This document shows positions 1 through 8,748 of a stretch of 64,000 nt of DNA, one piece after another. Below the pieces are notes generated by a model. It saw nothing but the letters and a program-made list of their open reading frames with translations, did not search any database and was not told where the DNA came from. The stretch's first letter is position 1; each line of letters opens with the position of its first letter. The stretch comes from Nonomuraea glycinis (GTDB lineage Bacteria; Actinomycetota; Actinomycetes; Streptosporangiales; Streptosporangiaceae), in the NCBI RefSeq assembly GCF_014646515.1, contig NZ_BMNK01000010.1, forward strand, positions 17,132 through 81,131, read 5' to 3'. The translations under genes were made by a program, and so were the position numbers.

Positions 1-1
1 G

Positions 2-460
2 GGGGTGGCCGTGTTGGTGGCGGAGGGGGTGGGGATGGAGGTGGCGGAGACGGTCGGGGTGGCTGTCGGGGTCAGCTCGCCGTGCGACTACCGGACCCTG
101 CGGGGTGGGGTCGAGCAGGCGTGCCGGGCGTACGGGGGGAGCCGGGGTGGGGTGGTGTTCTTCGGTGCGCTGGCCGGGCAGGGGCTGATGGCGCTGCTCG
201 AACCGGCCGCGGCGCGGGCGTTCTCGGCGGCGCTGCTGGCCCCGCTCGTGGCCTACGGGACGCGGGCCGATCTGATGGCGTCGCTGCGGGCGTACCTGGA
301 CAGCAATGGGCACTGGGACGCCGCCGCGCAGCGGCTCGGCGTGCACCGGCACACCCTGCGGTACCGGATGAAACGGGTGAGCGAGCTGCTGGGGTGCGAT
401 CTCGACGATCCGGGCGTGCGGGCCGAGCTGTGGTTCGCGCTGGAGGCCGCGCGACGCTGA
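2..460 (+). CDS. PucR/CdaR-type transcriptional regulator, C-terminal part
   Basis: The reading frame is open from the window edge, so the true start lies upstream and only the last ~152 residues are seen. The final 60 residues carry the PucR-type C-terminal helix-turn-helix, with the order LDSNGHWDAAAQRLGVHRHT then LRYRM...LL. This domain ends PucR/CdaR regulators, which sense small metabolites through an N-terminal domain not visible here. The preceding Gly/Val-rich stretch fits the GGDEF-like linker of that family. A convergent TetR gene ends 20 bp downstream. The family is clear; the ligand and target are unknown. Confidence 0.75.
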   Translation, partial: GVAVLVAEGVGMEVAETVGVAVGVSSPCDYRTLRGGVEQACRAYGGSRGGVVFFGALAGQGLMALLEPAAARAFSAALLAPLVAYGTRADLMASLRAYLDSNGHWDAAAQRLGVHRHTLRYRMKRVSELLGCDLDDPGVRAELWFALEAARR

Positions 461-480
461 CGGGCAGCGTCGCGCGGACG

Positions 481-1107
481 TCAGTTCTTGTCCACCAGGT
501 AGCAGCAGATGGTCGCCGTGGTGACCGCCTCGTAGGTGCGGCCGTCCCGCAGGTGTCCCGCCCGCTCCAGGCTGATGGCGCCCTGGGCCGCCGCCCACAG
601 CGCGTCCGCGATCTTGCGGGGCTGGGTGGGGATGAGGTGTCCGGCGGAGATGCAGTCGGCGATCACCCGGTCGAAGATGTTGAGCGCCGCGCGAGCGAGG
701 GTCCTGGCCCGCTCGCTGGGTTCGAAGCCGGGGATCGCCCGCTCGAACATCAGGCTGTAGTAACCGGGCTCGGCCAGGCACGCCTGGCGGTAGGCCGGGC
801 AGAGCGCATTGAGGTGTTCGAGGGGATCCCTGCGCTGCGGTGCCGCTTCGAGGAAGCGGCGAAAGCGCTCAAATCCCTCCAGATAGAGAGCCTCCGCGAG
901 GCCCTCCCGGTTGCCGAACATCGTGTAGATGACCGTCGTGGTGCAGCCGGCCTCGGTGGCGATCCTGCGCATGGTCAGACTGTCGGAGCCATCGCTGATC
1001 AGCAGGTTCACGGCGACGTCCAGCAGTTTGGAACGTAGCTCGTCATGGCCGGCCCGTTCGCCCAACAGGTAGGCGCCTTGAAGCCCAAGCGGCGCCGAGG
1101 AGGTCAT
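481..1107 (-). CDS. TetR/AcrR family transcriptional regulator
   Basis: This is a 208-residue protein. The N-terminal DNA-binding domain spans about residues 22-70 (SLTMRRIATEAGC, then TTTVIYTMFGNREGL). The C-terminal ligand domain resembles the WHG/TetR_C_33 type (YRQACLAEPGYYSLMFERAIPGF). It is divergent from the aldehyde dehydrogenase gene at 1334 across a 226-bp gap, so the dehydrogenase is a plausible target. A perfect 9-bp inverted repeat sits immediately upstream of the ATG and suggests autoregulation. The ligand cannot be told from sequence. Confidence 0.85.
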   Translation of the reverse strand: MTSSAPLGLQGAYLLGERAGHDELRSKLLDVAVNLLISDGSDSLTMRRIATEAGCTTTVIYTMFGNREGLAEALYLEGFERFRRFLEAAPQRRDPLEHLNALCPAYRQACLAEPGYYSLMFERAIPGFEPSERARTLARAALNIFDRVIADCISAGHLIPTQPRKIADALWAAAQGAISLERAGHLRDGRTYEAVTTATICCYLVDKN

Positions 1108-1135
1108 GGGCCCACGCCTTTCTTTTCGTGGGCCC
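1108..1135. promoter_or_regulatory. Inverted repeat at the TetR start, likely autoregulatory operator
   Basis: GGGCCCACG (1108-1116) and CGTGGGCCC (1127-1135) are perfect 9-bp arms separated by 10 bp, directly abutting the ATG of the TetR gene. TetR proteins usually bind palindromes of this size in their own promoter. A role as an mRNA hairpin covering the ribosome binding site is an alternative. Confidence 0.55.
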
Positions 1136-1312
1136 CGCCGCGCTGAGGGACCCGCATCCGTGACTTAGCCATGGCGGAGAGGCTTCAAACCGCTCCGCCT
1201 CGTAAACATCCCGAATTAGGCCTACTTCTGTTACATGGTGGGTATACAACCGGGCTTGTACTTAACGGAGGGGCCAGAGGGCACTCTTGTGCACCCTGGT
1301 GTAAGTCCCCCT

Positions 1313-1331
1313 CGTTAGGCTTGGCATAACG
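1313..1331. promoter_or_regulatory. Short inverted repeat before the aldehyde dehydrogenase
   Basis: CGTTA (1313-1317) and TAACG (1327-1331) flank 9 bp just before the ATG at 1334. A second short palindrome, TACAA-N6-TTGTA, lies at 1245-1260. Either could be an operator in the TetR/aldehyde dehydrogenase intergenic region. No convincing Shine-Dalgarno sequence is present before 1334. Confidence 0.3.
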
Positions 1332-1333
1332 TC

Positions 1334-2767
1334 ATGGGTATGGACGTGCGTACCTTCTGGCTCGCCGGGCGCCCCGCCACCGGCGACGCCGAGCTCACCG
1401 TGACCAATCCCCACGACGGTCGAGTGGTCGGCCGGCATTCCGTGCCGACCGACGCGCAGGTGGAGGAGGCCATCGCCGCCGCTCAGGCGGTGACCGCGCA
1501 GGCGGCGGCGCTCCCCGTGCACGTACGGGCGGACGCGCTGGCCCACGTCTCGCGCAGGCTGGCCGAGCGGGCCGACGAGATCGCCCAGCTGATCACGGCC
1601 GAGAACGGCAAGCCGATCGTCTGGGCGCGCGGCGAGGTCGGCCGGGCCGTCGCCACCTTCCGCTTCGCCGCCGAGGAGACCCGCCGCTGGTCGGGTGACG
1701 TGCAGCGGCTCGACACCGAGCCCGCCGCCGCCGGCCGGCTGGCCTATGTCTCCCGGGTGCCCTACGGGACGGTGCTGGCGATCACCCCGTTCAACTTCCC
1801 GCTCAACCTGGTCGCGCACAAGGTCGCCCCGGCCATCGCGGTCGGCGCGCCCATCATCGTCAAGCCGGCTCCCGCCACCCCGCTGTCGGCGCTGGTGCTC
1901 GGCGAGATCCTGGCCGAGACGGACCTGCCCGCCGGGATGTTCTCGGTGCTGCCGATCCCCAACGACCGGGCCGGCGCGCTGGTGGCGGACCCGCGGCTGC
2001 CCGTGGTGTCGTTCACCGGCTCCGCCCCGGTCGGCTACGCCATCGCCGACCAGGTCCCGCGCAAGCACGTGACGCTGGAGCTGGGGGGCAACGCGGCGGC
2101 CGTGGTGCTGGCCGACGCCGACCTGGACTGGGCGGCCCAGCGCATCGCGCTGTACTCCAACTACCAGGCGGGGCAGAGCTGCATCGCCGTCCAACGGGTG
2201 ATCGTGGAGCAGCCGGTCTACGACGCGTTCGTGGAGCGGCTGCTGCCGGCCGTCGACGGGCTCGTCACCGGCGACCCGGCCGACGAGAAGACCCAGGTCG
2301 GCCCGCTGGTCTCGGTGGCCGCCGCCGAGCGGGTGGAGCAGTGGGTGCGCGAGGCCGTCGACGCGGGCGCGCGGGTGCTCGCGGGCGGCACCCGGGAGGG
2401 CGCCACGTTCGCGCCCACGGTGCTCGCCGATGTCCCGGCCGACGCCAAGGTCCGCCGCGAGGAGGTCTTCGGGCCCGTCATGGTGCTGCAGAGCGCCGCC
2501 TCGATCGACGACGCCTACGCGATGGTCAACGACTCGAGGTACGGCCTGCAGGCCGGCGTGTTCACCCGGTCGCTGGACGCGGCCTTCCGGGCCAACCGGG
2601 AGTTGGAGGTCGGCGGCGTGATCATCGGTGACGTGCCCTCCTATCGGGCCGACCAGATGCCGTACGGCGGGGTCAAGGACTCCGGCATCGGGCGTGAGGG
2701 GCTGCGGTCGGCCATGGATGATCTAACTTACGAGAAGGTGATGGTGCTGACGGGAATTTCCCTCTGA
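1334..2767 (+). CDS. NAD(P)-dependent aldehyde dehydrogenase
   Basis: The 477-residue protein covers the whole aldehyde dehydrogenase superfamily fold and should oxidise an aldehyde to its carboxylate in the cytoplasm. The catalytic set is present: Asn154 in PFNFPLN, general base Glu249 in LELGGN, and nucleophile Cys283 in GQSCIAVQR. The FGPV motif near residue 380 and the C-terminal PYGGVKDSGIGREG motif are also present. ATG 1340 is an alternative start two codons in. It is divergent from a TetR gene, which may control it. The substrate is unknown; the wider neighbourhood suggests an intermediate of a degradative pathway. Confidence 0.92.
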   Translation: MGMDVRTFWLAGRPATGDAELTVTNPHDGRVVGRHSVPTDAQVEEAIAAAQAVTAQAAALPVHVRADALAHVSRRLAERADEIAQLITAENGKPIVWARGEVGRAVATFRFAAEETRRWSGDVQRLDTEPAAAGRLAYVSRVPYGTVLAITPFNFPLNLVAHKVAPAIAVGAPIIVKPAPATPLSALVLGEILAETDLPAGMFSVLPIPNDRAGALVADPRLPVVSFTGSAPVGYAIADQVPRKHVTLELGGNAAAVVLADADLDWAAQRIALYSNYQAGQSCIAVQRVIVEQPVYDAFVERLLPAVDGLVTGDPADEKTQVGPLVSVAAAERVEQWVREAVDAGARVLAGGTREGATFAPTVLADVPADAKVRREEVFGPVMVLQSAASIDDAYAMVNDSRYGLQAGVFTRSLDAAFRANRELEVGGVIIGDVPSYRADQMPYGGVKDSGIGREGLRSAMDDLTYEKVMVLTGISL

Positions 2768-2801
2768 GCAAAAAGCGCGCCTTATGCGACGATGAACGTC
2801 T

Positions 2802-5387
2802 ATGGGAGATAGGTACCGATACGTCGATGCTGTGCGCTCCCTAGGGGGCACGGACCCGGTGCTCGACGCCCTGCAGAGCGCCGGGAGTGCCGCACTGCCT
2901 ATCGGCGGAGTGCTGGAGGCTCGGAACGAGCTGGTCAAAGTGGGCATCGACCTGCTCGCCGGCTGGCGCGAGTGGCGTCCCGGCAGCACCTGGCGCTCCC
3001 GTACGGACCGGTTCGAGGCCGCGCACGCGGTCCTCGTCATGACGGCCTACTTCGAGGCCCTCGGCACCCTGGACCTGCCCTTCGCACCGAGCGGGCTGGA
3101 GACGCCCCACGGGGACGGCGGGCACGTCTGGGACCTGGCCACGCCGCTCTGCCCGGCTCCGCACCGGCCGTTCGCCCAGGCCGTGGCCGCCGTCCGCGGC
3201 TACTACCGCGCGCTGAGCGGGCAACTGCTCGCCTTCGTGGCCGAGCTGGACCTGTGGGCGCGGCTCGACGAGCACGCCCGGCAGTGGACGGCCGCCGCCT
3301 ACGGTGACGAACTGGTCGAGCGGGCCGTGCTCCGCTACGCCGACCGCTACCGCACCCTCGCCGAGGACGTGCCGGAGCTCGCCTACTGGGCGGGGATCGC
3401 CGACCACCAGCCGAGCCTGGCCGGGATGGCCGAGCTCGAACGGCTCATCTCCTTGGTGGCGTCCGGCGCGGCACTGCCCGAACGGCTCGCCACGCTCGAC
3501 CGGCTGCACCAGGCGGCGCTGGTCCGGCCGATCGCCGAGACCGGCGACCTGCCGATCGGCTTACGACTGCCGACGCTCGCCCAGGCGTACGTGACCCCGC
3601 GGTTCAGGGCGGCGGAGATCGCCCCCGGCGACGACCCGAGCGTCGAGGAGTGGTGGGAGGGGCACGAGCTCCGCGCCGACCTGCCCGTCTTCCTGTCGGG
3701 ATTCCTCACGGCCTCGGCGGCCGGCGAGGTGCCGCTCATCGTGCTCGGCCAGCCGGGGTCGGGCAAGTCGGTGCTGAGCAAGGTGCTCGCCGCCCGCCTG
3801 CGCGACGCCCCCTTCCTGCCGATACGGGTCCCGCTGCGCGAGGTGTCGGCCACCGCCGGCATCCAGGAGCAGATCGAGCAGGCCGTCCACCACCTGAGCG
3901 GCGAGCGGCAGGACTGGCCCGCCATCGCCAGGTCGGCGAACGGCGCGCTGCCCGTCGTCATCCTCGACGGGTTCGACGAGTTACTGCAGGCCACAGGGGT
4001 GCGGCAGTCGGACTATCTGATGAAGGTGGCCCGCTTCCAGCACCGCGAGGCCGACGCCGGCCGGGCGGTCGCGGTCATCGTCACCTCACGCACCGCCGTC
4101 GCCAACCGGGCAGGGCTGCCCGAGGGCACGGTGGTCGCCCGGCTGGAGCCGTTCGGCACCACCGCCATGCGGACCTGGCTGGAGGTGTGGAACGCGGTCA
4201 ACGCCGACTATTTCTCGGCGGCCGGGCTGGAGCCCTTCACCTTCGACGTGGCGCTGAGCCAGCGGCACCTGGCCAGGCAGCCGCTGCTGCTGCTCATGCT
4301 CGCCTTCTACGACGCCGACGGCAACGCGCTGCGCCGGGAGAACCGCACACTGGGCCAGGCGGAGCTGTACGAGCGGTTGATGACCAGGTACGCCGAGCGC
4401 GCGCTGGAGATGAGACACCCGCGTGAGCAGGTGGCGCGGCTGGTGGAGCGCGAGCTGCTGCGGCTGTCGTTCGTCGCCGCGTCCATGTTCAACCGGGGAC
4501 GGCAGTGGGCCACCACCGAGGAGGTCGACGCCGACCTGGACGTGCTGCTGCCGGAGCAGCGCAGGACACCCGGGCTCGCCACGCCGCACAGCGCCGGGCA
4601 CGAGGCGCTGGCCCGGTCCTTCTTCGTGCACCGGGCCCAGGCGGTCCGCGACGACGAGGTGCTGCACACCTACGAGTTCCTGCACGCCACCTTCGGCGAG
4701 TTCCTCATCGCCAGGCTGCTCGCCTCGCTGATGCGCGAGCTGGTGGCGCAGGAGTCCAGCCTGGCCCTCACCGGGGTCCACGACGGGCTGCTGCGCACGC
4801 TGCTGTCCTGGGCCACGATCTCCTCGCGGCTGCCGGTGGTGGCGTTCCTGCAGGAGTTGGTGCACGACGCCGACCGGTGGCGGGCCGTGGTGCTGCGGCT
4901 GTTCCGGGAGCTGGACGCGCGGGAGGACTCTTCGATCGCCGCCTACCGGCCCTGGATCGCCGGCCCGCACCGCAGGTACGCCTACTATTCGGCCAATCTC
5001 ATGGTGCTCGCCCTGTCGTGCGCCCCCGAGCTGCGGGCCAGCGAGTTCATGCCCGGGCACGAGGACGTGGTGACCGAGTGGCGCAGCTACGCGCTGCTCT
5101 GGCGCTCACAGTGCGCGCTGGCCGAGTGGCAGAGTCTGGTGGACCTGGTGGCGGTGCGTCCGGTGTGGTCCCAGGACGACGTACGGGAGCTGCACCTGAA
5201 GCTGTCGCCGCAGGAGTTGTGGGAGCCGGGGCCGTTCAGCTGGTCGTGGGCGGGCGTGGACAAGCTGCTCTCGATCGCCCAGCTTCGCCGGCAGGTCATG
5301 TTCTCCGCACTGGCGGATGAAGGCGCTCTGCTCGCTCTCTACATGGACGATCTACGCACCCACCAGCAGGCCCACCGCCGGCCCTGA
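2802..5387 (+). CDS. NACHT-domain STAND NTPase (possible defence protein)
   Basis: This is an 861-residue protein. Residues ~1-290 are a helical N-terminal region like those preceding actinobacterial NACHT modules. The NACHT core follows, with Walker A GQPGSGKS at ~316-323, Walker B VVILDGFDEL at ~384-393 and a sensor-like VIVTSRT. The C-terminal ~380 residues are helical with no recognisable repeats and may be the sensor. Some bacterial NACHT proteins protect against phage by oligomerising on a trigger, but no separate effector gene is adjacent and no nuclease or TIR domain is visible in this one. It starts 34 bp after the aldehyde dehydrogenase with no clear ribosome binding site. An IS element and a repeat tract follow. 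Fold assignment is firm; a defence role is inference. Confidence 0.85.
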   Translation: MGDRYRYVDAVRSLGGTDPVLDALQSAGSAALPIGGVLEARNELVKVGIDLLAGWREWRPGSTWRSRTDRFEAAHAVLVMTAYFEALGTLDLPFAPSGLETPHGDGGHVWDLATPLCPAPHRPFAQAVAAVRGYYRALSGQLLAFVAELDLWARLDEHARQWTAAAYGDELVERAVLRYADRYRTLAEDVPELAYWAGIADHQPSLAGMAELERLISLVASGAALPERLATLDRLHQAALVRPIAETGDLPIGLRLPTLAQAYVTPRFRAAEIAPGDDPSVEEWWEGHELRADLPVFLSGFLTASAAGEVPLIVLGQPGSGKSVLSKVLAARLRDAPFLPIRVPLREVSATAGIQEQIEQAVHHLSGERQDWPAIARSANGALPVVILDGFDELLQATGVRQSDYLMKVARFQHREADAGRAVAVIVTSRTAVANRAGLPEGTVVARLEPFGTTAMRTWLEVWNAVNADYFSAAGLEPFTFDVALSQRHLARQPLLLLMLAFYDADGNALRRENRTLGQAELYERLMTRYAERALEMRHPREQVARLVERELLRLSFVAASMFNRGRQWATTEEVDADLDVLLPEQRRTPGLATPHSAGHEALARSFFVHRAQAVRDDEVLHTYEFLHATFGEFLIARLLASLMRELVAQESSLALTGVHDGLLRTLLSWATISSRLPVVAFLQELVHDADRWRAVVLRLFRELDAREDSSIAAYRPWIAGPHRRYAYYSANLMVLALSCAPELRASEFMPGHEDVVTEWRSYALLWRSQCALAEWQSLVDLVAVRPVWSQDDVRELHLKLSPQELWEPGPFSWSWAGVDKLLSIAQLRRQVMFSALADEGALLALYMDDLRTHQQAHRRP

Positions 5388-5468
5388 TCAGCGGCCCAGA
5401 CGGGCGGCCCTGACCGGCGGCCCTGACCGGCTGTTCAGACCGGCGGCCCAGACGCGGCGGTCCTGATT
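5379..5468. repeat. Degenerate ~13-bp tandem repeats spanning the NACHT gene stop
   Basis: The unit is close to CGGCCCTGACCGG and is reiterated about six times with variation. The first unit contains the last codons and TGA (5385-5387) of the NACHT gene. The tract ends where the IS200/IS605 element begins. Confidence 0.7.
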
Positions 5469-5490
5469 TCAGCGTGATCTGGCGTGGAAC

Positions 5491-5510
5491 CCCGGGCGTT
5501 CACGCCCGGG
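5491..5510. repeat. Left-end hairpin of the IS200/IS605 element
   Basis: This is a perfect 8-bp inverted repeat with TTCA loop. It is the probable TnpA recognition hairpin at the left end, ~70 bp beyond the tnpA stop codon. Confidence 0.75.
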
Positions 5511-5578
5511 AGGAAACGACGGCGCGGGAGGGCCTCCAGGCCCGAGCGGTGCCCTGACAGTCGGTCTTCGTGGGTGGC

Positions 5579-6007
5579 TCAACCCGGCCGTTTCTGGTTC
5601 TCGATGTACTCCTTGATGATCGACAGGGGTGCTCCGCCGCAGGACGCGGCGAAGTACGAGGGGGACCAGAAGTGCCCGCCCCACAGGTATGGGCGGATGT
5701 GGGGGCCGAACTCTTTGCGCAGCATCCGGGCCGAGACGCCTTTGAGGGAGTTGACCAGGACCGACAGGGCGACTTTGGGCGGGTAGTGGACCAGCAGGTG
5801 GACGTGGTCGTGCTCGCCGTTGAATTCGATCAGGACGGCGCCGAAGCTGTCGCATACCTCGATCATGATGTCCTCACAGCGGCGCAGGGTCTCATCGGTG
5901 AACACTTCGCGCCGGTATTTGGTGGTAAAGACCAAATGGGCATGCAGGCTGTGGACCACGCTACGGCCCCGTCGGATCTCGGGGTTCGGCTCCCATCGCG
6001 GTGACAT
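5579..6007 (-). CDS. tnpA: IS200/IS605 Y1 transposase TnpA
   Basis: This is a 142-residue single-strand DNA transposase. The HUH metal-binding motif is His68-Val-His70 (EHDHVHLLV), and the attacking tyrosine is most likely Tyr134 in IIKEYIENQ. Both are intact and the length is normal for the family, so the enzyme should be active. The frame stays open further upstream, but the start at MSPRW fits family length and leaves only 7 bp to the divergent tnpB start. It excises and inserts the element as single-stranded DNA using the terminal hairpins. It might also mobilise the two tnpB-only elements in trans, which is inference because their ends differ. Confidence 0.9.
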   Translation of the reverse strand: MSPRWEPNPEIRRGRSVVHSLHAHLVFTTKYRREVFTDETLRRCEDIMIEVCDSFGAVLIEFNGEHDHVHLLVHYPPKVALSVLVNSLKGVSARMLRKEFGPHIRPYLWGGHFWSPSYFAASCGGAPLSIIKEYIENQKRPG

Positions 6008-6014
6008 GGACCTA

Positions 6015-7166
6015 ATGGTAGTGTGTTCGATTGTGAAACTGGTGGTGCAGGTGAAGCTCCTGCCGACGCCGCAGCAGGCGGCGGCGCTGGAAGCCACCCT
6101 GCACGCCGCCAACCGGGCGGCGAACCTGGTCGCGGCACTGGCGTTCGAGCAACGCTGTTTCCGCACCTTCGACCTGCGCAAGCACACCTACGACCAGATC
6201 AAGGCCGAGTTCGCTCTGGCCGCCCAGGCCGCCCAGCACGTCATCAAGAAGGTGTGCGACGCCTACCGCACGCTGCACGCCAACCTGGCCGCCGGAAATC
6301 TGGGCAAGCTCGGATCGCCGCGCCGGGTCAAAGCCGAGGCCAAACCGATCTCCTTCCGGCCGCTGGCGGCCCAGCCGTTCGACGACCGATGCCTGTCCTG
6401 GCAGCATGATGCGCGGACGGTGTCGATCTGGACGACCGCCGGGCGGCTGAAAGGGGTGGCCTTCACCGGCTCGGCCGGACAACTGGCCGCCCACCGCCGG
6501 GGTGAGTCGGATCTGGTGTGCCGGGACGGGATGTGGTTCCTGCACGCCACCGTCGAGGTCGCCGATGCCCCCATCGCGGTGCCGGACGGATTCCTCGGGA
6601 TCGATCTGGGCATCGCCAACATCGCCACCACCAGCGACGGAGTCCGCCACAGCGGTAAGGCACTGAAGGCGGTCCGCCACCGCCATCGCCAACTACGCCG
6701 ACGCTTGCAGGCCAAGCAGACCAAGTCCGCCAGGCGGCTGCTGAAAAGACGCCGCCGTAAGGAGGCCCGTTTCGCGGCCGACACCAATCATGTGATCGCC
6801 AAGCAGATCGTGACCGAGGCAGAACGCACCGGCCGCGGGATCGCCCTGGAAGACCTCCAGGGCATCCGCGACCGGGTCCGGCTTCGCAAGCCCCAGCGGG
6901 TCACGCTGCATTCCTGGAGCTTCCACCAACTGGGCGGCTTCATCGGCTACAAGGCCCACCGGGCCGGGGTCGCCGTGATCCACGTCGATCCGGCGTACAC
7001 CAGTCAGCAGTGCTCGTCGTGTGGGCATGTGGACCGCCAGAACCGGCTCGATCAAGCCTCTTTCCTCTGTACGTCGTGCGGCTTCGCTGAGCATGCCGAC
7101 GTCAACGCGGCCCGCAACATCGCCTCACGCGGTGAGACGGGCTGGGCAGTGAGTCACGCTGCCTGA
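6015..7166 (+). CDS. tnpB: TnpB RNA-guided nuclease of the IS200/IS605 element
   Basis: This is a 383-residue TnpB, the ancestor type of Cas12. The RuvC residues are intact: Asp197 (GIDLGIAN), Glu279 (ALEDLQG) and Asp362 (HADVNAARN). A Cys4 zinc finger (CSSCGH ... CTSCGF) lies between the last two. ATG 6015 and GTG 6033 are both possible starts; the family usually begins near VKLVVQVKLLPT, which favours 6033. TnpB cuts the element-free allele using a guide RNA made from the right end. It differs clearly in sequence from the two TnpB copies at 21847 and 46202. Confidence 0.9.
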   Translation: MVVCSIVKLVVQVKLLPTPQQAAALEATLHAANRAANLVAALAFEQRCFRTFDLRKHTYDQIKAEFALAAQAAQHVIKKVCDAYRTLHANLAAGNLGKLGSPRRVKAEAKPISFRPLAAQPFDDRCLSWQHDARTVSIWTTAGRLKGVAFTGSAGQLAAHRRGESDLVCRDGMWFLHATVEVADAPIAVPDGFLGIDLGIANIATTSDGVRHSGKALKAVRHRHRQLRRRLQAKQTKSARRLLKRRRRKEARFAADTNHVIAKQIVTEAERTGRGIALEDLQGIRDRVRLRKPQRVTLHSWSFHQLGGFIGYKAHRAGVAVIHVDPAYTSQQCSSCGHVDRQNRLDQASFLCTSCGFAEHADVNAARNIASRGETGWAVSHAA

Positions 7167-7177
7167 CGCGGACCGGA

Positions 7178-7230
7178 CCGTCGAAGCCATCGACGGCGAG
7201 GAGCTGCAAGCTCGGTCGTTTACGACCGAG
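7178..7230 (+). ncRNA. Right-end hairpins / probable omega (re)RNA 3' part of IS element
   Basis: Two stem-loops follow the tnpB stop: CCGTCGA-AGCCA-TCGACGG (7178-7196) and CTCGGTCG-TTTA-CGACCGAG (7211-7230). In IS200/IS605 elements the RNA guiding TnpB is made from the tnpB 3' end and right end. The guide would be the host sequence after about 7235. The extent is approximate. Confidence 0.55.
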
Positions 7231-7247
7231 AAGCTGACGCTCTGATC

Positions 7248-8417
7248 TCACGCCTGTTGGGCGGTGAGGAAGAGCTTCTTGGCGGTGTCGCCGAAGTAGG
7301 GGCCGTACATCGTGCGCTGGTCGTTGCTGTACTTGAAGCTGCTCAGCGAGGTGATCGTGCCCTTGCCGGTGGCGGCGTCGAAGGCCGACAGCCACGGCCC
7401 GCCGCTCGACCCCGCGGTCATGCCGCAGCCGAGGCCCTGGTCGCGGGTGTCGCCGTAGGGGTCGTCGCGCAGCCGGCCCGCGCAGTAGACCAGGTGCTCG
7501 CCGTCGTAGGGCGGATCGGCCGGATAACCGAAGCCGTAGGTGTGCTCGCCGCGCGTGCCGTTGAAGGCGATCCGCTGGGTGCCGACCGCGTCGGCGATGT
7601 GCTTGCCGCCCGAGGCGTTCAGCGCCACCATGCCCACGTCGTAGCTGTCGTCGGCCGCGCGTGACCAGGGACCGGCGACGAACATCCGCCGCGCCGTCCA
7701 CTGCCCGTACGGCTTGCGGCCGCCGGCGTCGTAACCGGGGACGAACGTCCAGTTCTCCGCCCATCCGCCCTTGCCGTCCTTGACGCAGTGGCCGGCGGTG
7801 ACCAGCAGGTCGCGGTTGGCGCTGTCCACGGTGCTGGCCGAGCAGACGAAGTCGGCCCCGGCCATGGTCAGGAAGACGCGACCGGTGGTCTTGGCCACCG
7901 CGCCGCCGATCGGCCAGCGGGAGCCCGCCGTGGTGGCCAGCGGCCGGGCCGACTGATGACGCGGCTGCCCGCTCCTCGCCGCGCCGCCGTCCCGGCGCCC
8001 TCCGGCCTGCGCGGAGCCCGCGAGCGGAACGCTGGAGACGGTGCCGTTGGACAGGTCGGGGGCGGCGCCCAGCCCGGTCTTGCCGGTCAGGCCGCTCAGC
8101 AGGCCGTCGCCCTTGGTCACGATGTCCAGCAGGCTGATCGGCAGGGCGGCGGCCATCCGCTGCGGGGTCCAGTAGTCGAGCACCCGCCGCTGGTCGGCGG
8201 CGGCGCGGGCGGCCACGTGCTCGACGACGTCGCCGTCCGCCACGCCGCGGGCCGCCGTCCTGGGAACCGCCCTCTTGGGGGTGGCCACCTGGGCGGCCGG
8301 CCGGTGGGGGGTCGCAGCGGGGCCGAGGTGCTGCTCGGGGGTCGCACCGATGAGAGCGGGGCCCAGCAGACCCGCGACGAGTGGTACGGCCGCGATCAGG
8401 GGGGTGCTCAGGATCAT
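7248..8417 (-). CDS. Secreted trypsin-like serine protease
   Basis: The 389-residue protein begins with a hydrophobic signal-like segment (STPLIAAVPLVAGLLGPALI). A ~150-residue Ala/Arg-rich propeptide-like region follows. The chymotrypsin-fold domain has the catalytic triad visible as His in VTAGHC, Asp in SYDVGM and Ser in GSSGGPW. A cysteine pair around the His (VCSAS ... GHC) fits the family disulfide. It probably acts outside the cell. The transcription unit stands alone, with the IS element right end only ~15 bp after its stop codon. Confidence 0.88.
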   Translation of the reverse strand: MILSTPLIAAVPLVAGLLGPALIGATPEQHLGPAATPHRPAAQVATPKRAVPRTAARGVADGDVVEHVAARAAADQRRVLDYWTPQRMAAALPISLLDIVTKGDGLLSGLTGKTGLGAAPDLSNGTVSSVPLAGSAQAGGRRDGGAARSGQPRHQSARPLATTAGSRWPIGGAVAKTTGRVFLTMAGADFVCSASTVDSANRDLLVTAGHCVKDGKGGWAENWTFVPGYDAGGRKPYGQWTARRMFVAGPWSRAADDSYDVGMVALNASGGKHIADAVGTQRIAFNGTRGEHTYGFGYPADPPYDGEHLVYCAGRLRDDPYGDTRDQGLGCGMTAGSSGGPWLSAFDAATGKGTITSLSSFKYSNDQRTMYGPYFGDTAKKLFLTAQQA

Positions 8418-8748
8418 GACCCCCGAGTGTGCACTACGTCGTGTGTTTATGTGGCTACTTTCGGTAAAAAACTCAGAGTGCGTCGGCGCTCCGGGCGCCT
8501 TGATCGCAGACTGTCCCCGGCGGTGAGGTGGGGAGGGTGAGCGGAGCGAATCTGCGGAGCATTACCTGCCTCTCTGGGCCGTATCGGCGTTTGGCAGGTG
8601 GTGGCGCCAATATCGCGATTTACCCTGATCAGCGCATTCGGATATGGCGATATTTGGGTATTTGTTTGCTGGAGTATCTGGAGCTCCAAACGGTGCCGAG
8701 GCGGCCACCCGGTGCCCGGCCGCGCCTGGCAGCGGCGACAATGGAGGG
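8418..8748. other. 331-bp intergenic region with AT-rich inverted repeat, promoters of protease and dxr
   Basis: There is no credible gene here. A strikingly AT-rich patch (about 8605-8690) contains CCAATATCGC (8607-8616) facing GCGATATTTGG (8647-8657) with 30 bp between. Immediately before dxr is GACAAT (8737-8742), which places a transcription start at 8749, the G of the GTG start. The dxr message would then be leaderless. Confidence 0.5.

Larger units (their letters stand above)
5470..7240. mobile_element. Complete IS200/IS605-family element
   Basis: Divergent tnpA (Y1 HUH transposase) and tnpB (RuvC-like RNA-guided nuclease) genes are bracketed by imperfectly related ends, each carrying an 8-bp stem with a four-base loop: CCCGGGCG-TTCA-CGCCCGGG at 5491-5510 and CTCGGTCG-TTTA-CGACCGAG at 7211-7230. 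Subterminal hairpins recognised by TnpA are a defining feature of this family. The exact cleavage sites are not certain. It lies between the NACHT gene and the protease gene and disrupts neither. Confidence 0.88.

Noticed and set aside
8644..8748. Longer dxr start at ATG 8644
   Set aside because: It would add 35 low-complexity residues before the NADPH motif and run through the promoter-like GACAAT; GTG 8749 gives the normal length.
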